From: Actinomycetota bacterium
GTDB lineage: Bacteria > Actinomycetota > Acidimicrobiia > Acidimicrobiales > Ilumatobacteraceae
Length of the DNA stretch: 35,069 nucleotides
Direction: 5' to 3'
Assembly: GCA_963169665.1 (NCBI GenBank)
Contig: CAUJET010000064.1
Location: 1-35,069, forward strand
Of the stretch, positions 7,342 to 15,113 are shown piece by piece. The position numbers and the translations under genes were made by a program. How positions within the stretch are numbered: position 1 is the stretch's first letter; the number at the start of each line of letters is the position of its first letter. The notes under the pieces were generated by a model. It saw nothing but the letters and a program-made list of their open reading frames with translations, was not told the DNA's origin and ran no database searches.

Positions 7342-8484
7342 ATGCGCAAGACCAAGCGCTTCGCGGCGCTGGCACTGACCGCGTCACTGTTCGTGGTCGC
7401 GGCTTGCGGCGACGACGAGGAAGAGTCGACGTCGACCGAGGCCCCGGCCGCCACCGAAGCTCCGGCCGCCACCGAAGCACCTGCCGCCACCGAGGCTCCC
7501 GCCGAGGGCGGCGCCGTGTCGGCCTGTGAAGTCACCGACGTCGGCGGTGTCGACGACAAGGGCTTCAACCAGTCCGCCTACGCCGGCCTCCAGCAGGCCG
7601 AGGCCGACCTGGGCGCCGAGATCAACCTGCTCGAGTCGGCCAGCGATGCCGACTACGCCCCGAACATCCAGGCGTTCGTGGACGAGGGCTGTGACGTCAT
7701 CATCACCGTCGGCTTCCTCCTCGGCGGCGCGACGGCGGCAGCCGCCATCGCCAACCCCGACCAGCAGTTCGCGATCATCGACTCCGACGCCAACGACGAC
7801 GCGGGCACGCCCGACGACTTCGCCGACGACGTGAACCTCGAGAACGTCCGCGCCCTCAACTTCGCCACCGACGAGCCGTCGTTCATCGCCGGCTACCTGG
7901 CGGCGGGCATGAGCGAGACCGGCAAGGTCGCCACCTACGGCGGCATCAACATCCCGCCGGTGACGATCTTCATGACGGGCTTCCTGAACGGCGTGAACTA
8001 CTACAACGAGCAGAAGGGCACCGCCGTCGAAGTCCTCGGCTGGGACGGCACCGAAGGCTCGTTCGCCGGCAACTTCGAGAGCCTCGACGACGGCAAGAAG
8101 CTCGCCCAGGGCTTCGCCGATGAGGGCGCCGACATCATCTTCCCGGTCGCCGGCCCCGTGGGCCTCGGCTCCTCGGCCTACGCCAAGGAAGTCGGCGGCA
8201 TCCGCATCATCGGTGTCGACGTCGACATGTACGTCAGCAACGACAAGGAGAAGGAGGTCTACCTGACCTCCGTGCTCAAGAACATCGATGCTGCCGTGTT
8301 CGACACGGTGAAGAACGTGTCCGAGTCCGGCGACGCCGGTGACGACTACGTCGGTACCTTCGCCAACGGTGGCGTCGGCATCGCCGACTACCACGACCAG
8401 GCCGGTGACGTGCCCGACGAGCTCAAGGCAGAGATCGAAGAGCTCATCGCCATGTTCACCGCTGGTGAGATGAAGGCCAGCTGA
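7342..8484 (+). CDS. BMP-family nucleoside-binding lipoprotein
   Basis: This is a 380-aa extracytoplasmic solute-binding protein of the BmpA/Med family, which captures nucleosides for an ABC importer. Residues 1-22 form a lipoprotein signal (basic RKTKR, hydrophobic core, lipobox VAAC with Cys22). Residues 32-54 are a linker of four TEAPA repeats. The binding domain begins with 'CEVTDVGGVDDKGFNQSAYAGLQ', the diagnostic BMP motif, and continues through 'VDEGCDVIITVGFLLG', 'FIAGYLAAGMSETGKVATYGG' and 'GVDVDMYV'. A strong Shine-Dalgarno sequence (AAGGGGGA, 7327-7334) selects this ATG. A strong terminator separates it from the ATPase gene, so the binding protein can be made in excess of the channel. 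Confidence 0.95.
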   Translation: MRKTKRFAALALTASLFVVAACGDDEEESTSTEAPAATEAPAATEAPAATEAPAEGGAVSACEVTDVGGVDDKGFNQSAYAGLQQAEADLGAEINLLESASDADYAPNIQAFVDEGCDVIITVGFLLGGATAAAAIANPDQQFAIIDSDANDDAGTPDDFADDVNLENVRALNFATDEPSFIAGYLAAGMSETGKVATYGGINIPPVTIFMTGFLNGVNYYNEQKGTAVEVLGWDGTEGSFAGNFESLDDGKKLAQGFADEGADIIFPVAGPVGLGSSAYAKEVGGIRIIGVDVDMYVSNDKEKEVYLTSVLKNIDAAVFDTVKNVSESGDAGDDYVGTFANGGVGIADYHDQAGDVPDELKAEIEELIAMFTAGEMKAS

Positions 8485-8537
8485 TCCCGCGGGTCGGGCG
8501 TCGCTCGACCCGTGTGCACCTGGTGCACGTGAACACC

Positions 8538-8572
8538 GGAGAGGGGCCTTTCGGGGCCCCTCTCCTCGTTTT
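8538..8572 (+). terminator. rho-independent terminator after the BMP gene
   Basis: A perfect 11-bp stem (8538-8548 with 8555-8565), a 6-nt loop and then TCGTTTT. It probably partly separates the BMP lipoprotein message from the downstream ATPase-permease genes. Confidence 0.88.
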
Positions 8573-8624
8573 CCGGTCGACCCATGCGGTCGCACAGACT
8601 GGACCCACGATCGCCGCCGTTCAC

Positions 8625-8655
8625 CGAACGACGTTCGCGATCGCTGCACTAGATT
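8625..8655 (+). promoter_or_regulatory. possible promoter with operator-like inverted repeat before the ATPase gene
   Basis: CGAACG-A-CGTTCG (8625-8637) is a perfect inverted repeat. TAGATT (8650-8655) could serve as a -10 element about 50 nt before the ATPase start. There is no good -35, so this is only a candidate for independent expression downstream of the terminator. Confidence 0.35.
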
Positions 8656-8704
8656 CAGCGCTCGTCACGGGGCGCACACGGGGCGCCGCCCCAAGGGGGA
8701 GCGA

Positions 8705-10222
8705 ATGGAACTGGAGCTGCGGGGGATCACGAAACGATTCCCCGGCGTCGTCGCCAACGACGACGTCAACCTGCGGGTGCGCGGCGGCGAGGTGCTCGCC
8801 CTCGTCGGCGAGAACGGGGCCGGCAAGAGCACGCTGATGAACGTCCTCTACGGCCTGTACAAGGCCGACGAGGGCGAGATCCTGATCGACGGTGTGCCGC
8901 AGCACTTCACGTCGCCGCGGGATGCGATCGCCGCCGGCATCGGGATGGTGCACCAGCACTTCATGCTCGTGCCCGTCTTCACCGTCGCCGAGAACGTCGT
9001 GATGGGCGTCGAACCCACGAGCCTCGGCGGCATCAAGCTCGACCTCGCGACGGCGCGCGAACAGGTGCGCACGATCTCCGAGCAGTACGGCATGCACCTC
9101 GACCCCGACGCGGTCATCGAGGACATGCCGGTCGGCCTGCAACAGCGCGTCGAGATCATCAAGGTGCTGTTCCGCCACGCCAAGATCGTCGTGTTCGACG
9201 AACCCACCGCCGTGCTGACGCCGCAGGAGATCGACGACTTCTTCGTGATCGTCGAGTCGCTGAAGGCCGACGGCAAGGGCATCGTGTTCATCACCCACAA
9301 GCTCCGCGAAGCCATCAAGGTCGCCGATCGCATCGAGGTGCTGCGCCGGGGCAAGACGGTGGGCGACGCCGATCCGAAGACGGTGAAGGACACCGAGCTG
9401 GCCGAGATGATGGTCGGCCGCCCCGTCGACCTGGTCGTCGACAAGGCGCAGCACGATCCGGGCGACGTGGTCCTCGAGCTGACGGACTTCACGGTCCGCG
9501 ACCCATCGGGCCGCGTCCTCGTCGACCACGTCGACCTCCAGGTGCGCGCCGGCGAGATCGTGGGCATCGCCGGCGTCCAGGGCAACGGCCAGACCGAACT
9601 GGTCGATGCCCTCGTCGGCCTGCGGCGCGTCGCCGACGGCACGGTCCACCTCGTCGGCCAGGACATCACGGTCGCGAACCCGCGCGACATGCACCGCCAC
9701 GGCGTGGCACACATCCCCGAGGACCGCCAGCGCGAGGGCATCGTCAAGGACTTCGACATCACGGAGAACCTGGCGCTCACCGGCTACTACGCCCCGCCGC
9801 TCAGCACGGGCCTCACCATCGACTGGAAGGCCGCACGCACCACGGCCGAGCACCTCGTCGAGCAGTTCGACATCCGCACGCCGTCGGTCGACACCGGCGT
9901 CGGCACCCTGTCGGGCGGCAACCAGCAGAAGGTGATCGTCGCCCGAGAACTGAGCCGCGACCTGCAACTCGCCATCGCCTGCCAGCCCACCCGCGGCATC
10001 GACGTCGGCTCGATCGAGTACATCCACGAGCGCATCGTCGCCCTGCGCGACGCGGGCGTCGCCGTGCTCGTGGTCAGCACCGAGCTCGACGAGGTGATGG
10101 CGCTCGCCGACCGGGTCGTCGTCATGTACCGCGGCAAGGTCGTGGCCGACCTGCCCCGTGCATCCACCAACCACAACGAGGTCGGCCTCTACATGGCCGG
10201 CGCCAAGGAGAGCGCAGCATGA
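8705..10222 (+). CDS. nucleoside ABC transporter ATP-binding protein
   Basis: This 505-aa protein has two ABC domains in tandem, the layout of ATPases that work with BMP binding proteins and of the RbsA/MglA sugar importers. Domain 1 has a full P-loop GENGAGKST (35-43), signature-like VGLQQRVE (143-150) and Walker B IVVFDEPT (161-168). Domain 2 has the degenerate P-loop GVQGNGQTE (290-298), a full signature LSGGNQQ (402-408), and a Walker B lacking the Asp-Glu pair (ACQPTRGID). Such asymmetric sites are normal in this subfamily. A Shine-Dalgarno run AAGGGGGA precedes the ATG. Its stop overlaps the first permease start (ATGA). Confidence 0.95.
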   Translation: MELELRGITKRFPGVVANDDVNLRVRGGEVLALVGENGAGKSTLMNVLYGLYKADEGEILIDGVPQHFTSPRDAIAAGIGMVHQHFMLVPVFTVAENVVMGVEPTSLGGIKLDLATAREQVRTISEQYGMHLDPDAVIEDMPVGLQQRVEIIKVLFRHAKIVVFDEPTAVLTPQEIDDFFVIVESLKADGKGIVFITHKLREAIKVADRIEVLRRGKTVGDADPKTVKDTELAEMMVGRPVDLVVDKAQHDPGDVVLELTDFTVRDPSGRVLVDHVDLQVRAGEIVGIAGVQGNGQTELVDALVGLRRVADGTVHLVGQDITVANPRDMHRHGVAHIPEDRQREGIVKDFDITENLALTGYYAPPLSTGLTIDWKAARTTAEHLVEQFDIRTPSVDTGVGTLSGGNQQKVIVARELSRDLQLAIACQPTRGIDVGSIEYIHERIVALRDAGVAVLVVSTELDEVMALADRVVVMYRGKVVADLPRASTNHNEVGLYMAGAKESAA

Positions 10223-11415
10223 CCGCCGCCACCGTCGACGGAAGCCCGGCAGCTGCCCCCGAGCAGAAACCGAAGCTGGTCGCGTTCTTCGACCGCATCG
10301 ACGCCTACAACAACCTGTTGCTGCCCGTCCTCGCGATCGTGTCGGCCTTGATCGTCGGCGCGTTCATCATCGGCCTCACCGACATCGATCGCCTCAAGGA
10401 AGGCGACATCGGCGGCATCCTCACCACGATCAAGGACGCCTACGTCGCGTTGCCCACGGGCGCGCTCGGCAGTCTCCGCGGGATCAGCGAGACGATCGTC
10501 TCCGCCACCCCACTGATCCTCGCCGGCCTGTGCTTCGCCGTGGCCGCCCGCTCCGGCCTGTTCAACATCGGCGCCACCGGCCAGATGTTCGCCGGCGGCA
10601 TGGCATCGGTGTGGGTGGGCTTCACCATGGACGGCCCCGGCATCGTGCAGGTACCGCTCGCACTGCTGGCCGGCATCGTCGCCGGCGGCCTGTGGGGTGG
10701 CATCGTCGGCCTGCTCAAGGCACGAACCGGCGCCCACGAGGTGATCACCACGATCATGACGAACTACATCGCCGGTCTGCTCACGCTGTGGCTGCTCAAG
10801 ACCGAGGCCTTCCAGCAGCCCGGCAAGGACAACCCGGTGTCGAAGACCGTGAGCGACAAGGGTCGGCTGCCCGAGCTGTTCTTCTGGAGCGACGACCCGT
10901 CGCTGCGGGCCCACTGGGGATTCCTCGTCGCCCTGGCCGGTGCCGTGTTCATGTGGTGGTTGTTCGAACGCTCGAAGATCGGCTTCGAACTGCGGACGTT
11001 CGGCTCCAACGCCGACGCCGCCCGCTACGCCGGCATGAAGCCGGCGACGCTCACCACGCTCGCGATGTTCATCGCCGGCGGCCTCGCCGGTCTGGGTGGC
11101 GCCACACAGATCATCGGCACGCAGGGATACGCGACCGAGAGCTTCGCCGGCTCGATCGGCTTCGACGCCATCGCCGTCGCGCTCCTCGGCCGCAACAAGC
11201 CGGTCGGCATCGTGTTCGCCGCCTTCCTGTTCGGCATCCTCGAGGCGGGCGGCCGCAAGATGCAGCTCGAGACCGACATCCCGCTCGACGTCGTGCTCGT
11301 GCTGCGGGCGCTCATCGTGCTGTTCATCGCCGCCCCTGCGCTGACGAGACTCATCTGGCGACTCAAGAGCGAGGGCTCGACCTCGGTGCTGCAGTTCCGG
11401 GGGTGGGGAGCATGA
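10219..11415 (+). CDS. nucleoside ABC transporter permease 1
   Basis: This 398-aa inner-membrane protein of the BPD_transp_2 family has about 8-10 hydrophobic segments. Family landmarks include 'ATPLILAGLCFAVAARSGLFNIGATGQM' and 'GAHEVITTIMTNYIAG', where the EVITTIMTN stretch contacts the ATPase, and 'GSNADAARYAGMKPATLTTLAMFIAGGLAGLGG'. It forms the heterodimeric channel with the next gene product. ATGA overlaps at both ends indicate translational coupling in one operon with the ATPase and permease 2. Confidence 0.94.
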   Translation: MTAATVDGSPAAAPEQKPKLVAFFDRIDAYNNLLLPVLAIVSALIVGAFIIGLTDIDRLKEGDIGGILTTIKDAYVALPTGALGSLRGISETIVSATPLILAGLCFAVAARSGLFNIGATGQMFAGGMASVWVGFTMDGPGIVQVPLALLAGIVAGGLWGGIVGLLKARTGAHEVITTIMTNYIAGLLTLWLLKTEAFQQPGKDNPVSKTVSDKGRLPELFFWSDDPSLRAHWGFLVALAGAVFMWWLFERSKIGFELRTFGSNADAARYAGMKPATLTTLAMFIAGGLAGLGGATQIIGTQGYATESFAGSIGFDAIAVALLGRNKPVGIVFAAFLFGILEAGGRKMQLETDIPLDVVLVLRALIVLFIAAPALTRLIWRLKSEGSTSVLQFRGWGA

Positions 11416-12713
11416 GCACCACGACACCCGCGGGCACCACCGCCACCACCGATGCGACGACCGTCGTGGGCACGCCACTGACGTTCGAGGAGAAGCGGCA
11501 CGCCCGCAACCTCGGCATCGCCTACATCGTGCTGGCCGGCATCACGATGATCTTCCTCACCGGTCACAGCGGCACGGCGACGTTCAACCTCGACGCCGGT
11601 CGATCCTTCGGCCTGCCGGCCCAGCCGCTCGCGTGGTTCGTCGCGGCCTCGCTCGCGGTCGTCGCCGGCATCCAGCTGTGGCGCGGCTTCGGCAAGTGGA
11701 CCAACGTCGTGCTCGCGATGGCCTCGCTGCTCATCTTCATGTCGTTCCTGGCGTGGGCCGCCGCAGGGCGGGAGTTCTCCTTCATCGGGATGCTCGCTTC
11801 GGCCGTCACGTTCTCGACTCCTCTGATCTTCGGTGCGTGCGCCGGCATCATGTGCGAACGGTCGGGCGTCGTGAACATCGCGATCGAAGGCCTCCTCCTC
11901 AACGGCGCGTTCACCTCGGCCTTCGTCGGCTCGCTCGCCAGCGGCTGGCCCGGGATGGGCCCGAAGAGCGGCTTCTGGGTGGGCGTGCTGGCGGCGATGA
12001 TCACCAGCGCACTGTTCGCCTGGCTGCTCGCCTGGTTGGCCATCCGGTTCAAGGTCGATCAGGTGATCGTCGGCTTCTTCATCAACTTCTTCGTGCTCGG
12101 CCTCACGTCGTTCCTGTCGAGCCGCGTGCTCACGGAGAACCCCGACTACAACGACACGCCGACGCTGGGCGCGTGGAAGATCCCGCTGCTCGAGCGGATC
12201 CCGGTACTCGGCCAGATCCTGTTCCGACAGACCGTGTTCGTGTACGGCGCGTACGTGCTGGTCGTCGTGTTCACCTGGTTCCTGTTCCGCACCAAGTGGG
12301 GCCTGCGCACGCGTGCAGTGGGTGAGCACCCGCGTGCGGCCGACACCCTCGGCGTGAACGTGCTGCGGTTGCGCTACCGCAACGTGATCATGGCGGGCGC
12401 GATCGCCGGGTTCGGTGGTGCGTGGTGGACGGCGACGCTCGGTCGATTCAACGAGAACATCACCAACGGCCGCGGCTTCATCGCCCTGGCGGTCGTGATC
12501 GTCGGACGCTGGCACCCGGTGGGGGCGCTCAGCGCGGCCCTGCTGTTCGGCCTGTTCGACTCCGTGGCCGACAAGCTCAGCCTGCTCAACACCGGCCTGC
12601 CGAGCGAGTTCATCAAGATGACCCCGTACCTCATGACGATCGTCGTCGTGGCCGGGTTCGTCGGCCGATCGCGCGGCCCGAAGGCCGCCGGGCAGCCCTA
12701 CGAGAGCCAGTAG
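11412..12713 (+). CDS. nucleoside ABC transporter permease 2
   Basis: This 433-aa permease is of the same superfamily as the preceding one but has an N-terminal extension. A Thr/Ala-rich cytoplasmic tail (about 1-30) and roughly three extra membrane helices (about 35-120) come before the conserved core, which starts near 'SAVTFSTPLIFGACAGIMCERSGVVNIAIEGLLL'. The family segment 'RTRAVGEHPRAADTLGVNVLRLRYRNVIMAGAIAGFGGAW' lies near the C-terminal third. The first ATG overlaps the stop of permease 1. With the BMP lipoprotein and ATPase it completes an importer, most likely for purine nucleosides given the nearby adenosine deaminase. Confidence 0.93.
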   Translation: MSTTTPAGTTATTDATTVVGTPLTFEEKRHARNLGIAYIVLAGITMIFLTGHSGTATFNLDAGRSFGLPAQPLAWFVAASLAVVAGIQLWRGFGKWTNVVLAMASLLIFMSFLAWAAAGREFSFIGMLASAVTFSTPLIFGACAGIMCERSGVVNIAIEGLLLNGAFTSAFVGSLASGWPGMGPKSGFWVGVLAAMITSALFAWLLAWLAIRFKVDQVIVGFFINFFVLGLTSFLSSRVLTENPDYNDTPTLGAWKIPLLERIPVLGQILFRQTVFVYGAYVLVVVFTWFLFRTKWGLRTRAVGEHPRAADTLGVNVLRLRYRNVIMAGAIAGFGGAWWTATLGRFNENITNGRGFIALAVVIVGRWHPVGALSAALLFGLFDSVADKLSLLNTGLPSEFIKMTPYLMTIVVVAGFVGRSRGPKAAGQPYESQ

Positions 12714-12742
12714 TCGGAATCGGCAGGATCCTTCAGGTCGTG

Positions 12743-12767
12743 CGGCTCACCGTCAGCGGGTGAGCCG
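12743..12767. terminator. hairpin at the convergent permease-queF junction
   Basis: Arms CGGCTCACC (12743-12751) and GGTGAGCCG (12759-12767) with a 7-nt loop containing the queF stop codon. The location between convergent genes suits a bidirectional terminator, but no T-tract is present. Confidence 0.4.
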
Positions 12768-13166
12768 TGCGATTGCCTGTACCTCGATGCCGCCGCGCGG
12801 CCGCTGCGTGAGCGTCACGGTGACGTCCGCCGGTTGCGCGGTCGTCATGACCTCGTTCGCGATCTCGGCGGTGAGCGCCTCGGCGAACACCGCCCGATCG
12901 CGGAAGCCCCACAGGTAGAGCTTGAGGCTCTTCGACTCGATGCACCACCGGTCCGGCGTGTACTCGATGACCACGTGGGCGATGTCGGGCTGCTGGGTGA
13001 CGGGGCACATCGACTGCAGCTCGTCGGTGGTGAACCGCACGGTGGTGACGTGGGCGGGCGCCGGGAACACCTCGACGTGGTCGATCGAATGACGCACCGT
13101 GTTGCCCAGGACGGTGAGCCCGTCGGTGGGACCGGTGGGGTCGGTGGCGCGGCCGCTGGTTTCCAT
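12753..13166 (-). CDS. queF: NADPH-dependent 7-cyano-7-deazaguanine (preQ0) reductase QueF
   Basis: This 137-aa protein matches the short, unimodular QueF type. QueF reduces preQ0 to preQ1 in queuosine biosynthesis. The nucleophile motif [10 protein letters not shown] places Cys54 and Asp61 in the active site. The QueF signature [13 protein letters not shown] follows at residues 77-89, with the substrate-binding Glu77 and Ser78. The ATG at 13166 gives the normal length, and TACCCT lies 8 nt upstream. The gene is divergent from adenosine deaminase. No other queuosine genes are in the window, so preQ0 must come from enzymes encoded elsewhere or from uptake. Confidence 0.95.
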   Translation of the reverse strand: METSGRATDPTGPTDGLTVLGNTVRHSIDHVEVFPAPAHVTTVRFTTDELQSMCPVTQQPDIAHVVIEYTPDRWCIESKSLKLYLWGFRDRAVFAEALTAEIANEVMTTAQPADVTVTLTQRPRGGIEVQAIARLTR

Positions 13167-13174
13167 GGCGCAAC

Positions 13175-13180
13175 AGGGTA
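13175..13180 (-). promoter_or_regulatory. -10 hexamer TACCCT of queF
   Basis: On the minus strand TACCCT ends 8 nt before the ATG at 13166, a leaderless layout. The adenosine deaminase -10 lies only about 20 nt away on the other strand, so the two divergent promoters share a very short region. Confidence 0.4.
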
Positions 13181-13201
13181 CGGGCGTCACGGGCCAGCCC
13201 G

Positions 13202-13207
13202 TACGAT
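13202..13207 (+). promoter_or_regulatory. -10 hexamer TACGAT of adenosine deaminase
   Basis: TACGAT ends 6 nt before the ATG at 13214 and directly abuts a GTG at 13208. This favours a leaderless mRNA starting at the ATG. Confidence 0.5.
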
Positions 13208-13213
13208 GTGGCG

Positions 13214-14302
13214 ATGCCCCACGTCACCCCCGACCTGCTCCGATCGGTGCCGAAGGTGCTCCTGCACGACCATCTCGACGGCGGCCTGCGCCCCTCGACG
13301 GTCGTGGAGCTCGCCCAGGAGTTCGGCTACACCTCGCTGCCCACCACCGACGTGGCCGAGCTCGCCCAGTGGTTCAACCGCGGCGCGAAGCGCAACGATC
13401 TGGTGCTGTACCTGGAGACCTTCGCCCACACCGTCGGCGTGATGCAACACCGCGACGCGATCGAACGTGTCGCCTACGAATGTGCGCAGGACCTCGCCGC
13501 CGACGGCTGCGTGTACGCCGAGGTGCGCATGGCCCCCGTGCTGTGCACCGAGGCCGGCCTCACCCGCGACGAGGTGGTGGAAGCGATGCTCGACGGCTTC
13601 CGCCGCGGCTCTGCGGGCACCGACCTCACCATCTACCTCATCTGTTCTGCGATGCGCACCGCCGCACGCAGCCTCGAGATCGCCGAGCTCGCCGTCCGGT
13701 GGCGCGACGCCGGCGTGGTCGGGTTCGACATCGCCGGCGCCGAGGCCGGCTACCCGCCCACGCGTCACCTCGACGCGTTCCAGTACGTGCAGCGGGAGAA
13801 CTTCCACACGACCATCCACGCCGGCGAGGCGTTCGGCCTGCCGAGCATCTGGGAGGCCGTGCAGTTCTGCGGTGCCGAGCGCCTGGGCCACGGCGTGCGG
13901 ATCGTCGACGACATCACCGGCCCGCCCGGCGAGGAGCAGCTCGGTCGGCTCGCCGCGTTCGTGCGCGACCGACGCATCCCGCTCGAGCTGTGTCCCACCT
14001 CCAACGTGGGCACGGGCGTGTGCGCGTCGATCGCCGATCACCCGATCGGGATGCTGCGGCGGCTGCGGTTCCGGGTCACGCTCAACACCGACAACCGGCT
14101 GATGAGTGCGACGTCGATGACCCACGAGATGGCGCAGCTGCACGAGGCGTTCGGCTGGGGACTCGAGGACTTCGAGTGGATGACCATCAACGCGATGAAG
14201 AGCGCGTTCGCCCCGTTCCCCGAGCGGCTGCGGATCATCAACGGATACATCAAGCCGCGCTACGCACTCTTGAAGGCCGACGTCACCCTCGGCGCCGGCT
14301 GA
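13214..14302 (+). CDS. add: adenosine deaminase
   Basis: The 362-aa enzyme hydrolyses adenosine or deoxyadenosine to inosine or deoxyinosine. All catalytic elements are visible: zinc ligands His18 and His20 in HDHLDG, His202 with Glu205 in HAGE, His226 in GHG, the substrate-binding PTSN (261-264), and Asp293 in LNTDN near 'RLMSAT'. Many homologues have two consecutive Asp at the last site; the Asp-Asn form here is common in actinobacterial adenosine deaminases. It follows the nucleoside importer, with queF in between on the other strand, and is followed by uracil phosphoribosyltransferase, so it probably feeds imported purine nucleosides into salvage. GTG at 13208 is an alternative start. Confidence 0.95.
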   Translation: MPHVTPDLLRSVPKVLLHDHLDGGLRPSTVVELAQEFGYTSLPTTDVAELAQWFNRGAKRNDLVLYLETFAHTVGVMQHRDAIERVAYECAQDLAADGCVYAEVRMAPVLCTEAGLTRDEVVEAMLDGFRRGSAGTDLTIYLICSAMRTAARSLEIAELAVRWRDAGVVGFDIAGAEAGYPPTRHLDAFQYVQRENFHTTIHAGEAFGLPSIWEAVQFCGAERLGHGVRIVDDITGPPGEEQLGRLAAFVRDRRIPLELCPTSNVGTGVCASIADHPIGMLRRLRFRVTLNTDNRLMSATSMTHEMAQLHEAFGWGLEDFEWMTINAMKSAFAPFPERLRIINGYIKPRYALLKADVTLGAG

Positions 14303-14363
14303 TCCCGCGAACGAACCGGGGAGCCTTTCCGGGGTACCCCGCGCATCTGCCACACTCGTGGGC

Positions 14364-14999
14364 ATGCCCGTCGCCGTCCATCATGTCGACCACCCGCTGA
14401 TCGCCGACTCGCTCGTGCGAGTCCGCGACGTGAACACGCCCAACGCCCTGTTCCGGCAGGAGATCGAGCGGATCGGTTCGCTGCTGCTCGCCGAGGCCAC
14501 GCGCAACCTGCCCACGGTGACGGTGCGGGTCACGACCCCGCTCACGGAGACGAGCGGACGCGTGCTGGCCGCGCAGCCGATCGTCGTGCCGGTGCTGCGC
14601 GCCGGGCTGGGCTTCCTGCACGCCGCGCAGGAACTGCTGCCGAGCGCCGACGTCGGCTTCATCGGGATCTCCCGCGACGAGGAGACGTTCCAGCCGAAGT
14701 CGTACGTGAACAAGCTGCCCGAGACCTTGGCCGGACGGCAGTGCATCGTGCTCGATCCGATGCTCGCGACCGGTGGCTCGCTGGCGCACGCGTGCAAGCT
14801 CCTCATCGAGCGCGGAGCCACCGGCACGATCATCGTCGTCTGCGTGCTGGCCGCACCCGAGGGGATCAAGGTGCTCGAGGAAGCGGGGCTCGACCTCGCG
14901 ATCTACACCGCGGCGGTCGACGAACGCCTCAACGAGAACGCGTTCATCGTGCCGGGCCTGGGTGACGCGGGCGACCGTCAGTTCGGTTCGCCCGCGTAG
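14364..14999 (+). CDS. upp: uracil phosphoribosyltransferase
   Basis: The 211-aa enzyme converts uracil and PRPP to UMP. The PRPP-binding loop DPMLATGGS is at 131-139. The N-terminal 'HPLIADSLVRVRDVNTPNALFRQEIERIG', 'VPVLRAGLGFL' (about 76-85) and the C-terminal uracil-binding region 'IVPGLGDAGDRQFGS' are all typical. The length is normal. The ATG at 14364 is preferred over GTG 14358 because the protein then begins MPVAVHHVDHPL, as in homologues, and CACACT lies 7 nt upstream. The last six codons and the stop form the first copy of a 33-bp tandem repeat that continues downstream. Confidence 0.95.
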   Translation: MPVAVHHVDHPLIADSLVRVRDVNTPNALFRQEIERIGSLLLAEATRNLPTVTVRVTTPLTETSGRVLAAQPIVVPVLRAGLGFLHAAQELLPSADVGFIGISRDEETFQPKSYVNKLPETLAGRQCIVLDPMLATGGSLAHACKLLIERGATGTIIVVCVLAAPEGIKVLEEAGLDLAIYTAAVDERLNENAFIVPGLGDAGDRQFGSPA

Positions 15000-15113
15000 C
15001 GGCGAACATCAGCGTTCGGTTCGCCCGCGTAGCGGCGAACATCAGCGTTCGGCTCGCCCGCGTAGCGGCGAACATCAGCGTTCGGGTTCGCCCGCGTCGC
15101 GGCGAACCCCGGC
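14981..15113. repeat. four tandem copies of a 33-bp hairpin-forming repeat
   Basis: Copies begin at 14981, 15014, 15047 and 15080; the first two are identical, the third differs by one base, and the fourth is diverged and 1 nt longer. Each contains an inverted repeat (GTTCGCC ... GGCGAAC in copies 1, 2 and 4; one arm base changed in copy 3). Copy 1 is the 3' end of upp including its stop codon, so the array probably arose by tandem duplication of the gene's tail. It fills the whole gap up to the stop of the convergent M20 gene and may act as a bidirectional terminator. Confidence 0.9.

Noticed and set aside
8512..8530. GTGCACC/GGTGCAC near-palindrome just after the BMP gene
   Set aside because: It is short and lies between the stop codon and a strong terminator. 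No independent sign of regulation is seen.
8621..10174. 517-aa minus-strand frame opposite the ABC ATPase
   Set aside because: Asp/Val/His-rich shadow composition. The plus frame has complete ABC motifs, a ribosome-binding site and a coupled downstream gene.
14981..15113. Tandem 33-bp repeats as a CRISPR array
   Set aside because: The repeats are directly adjacent with no spacers, include the end of upp, and no cas genes are present.
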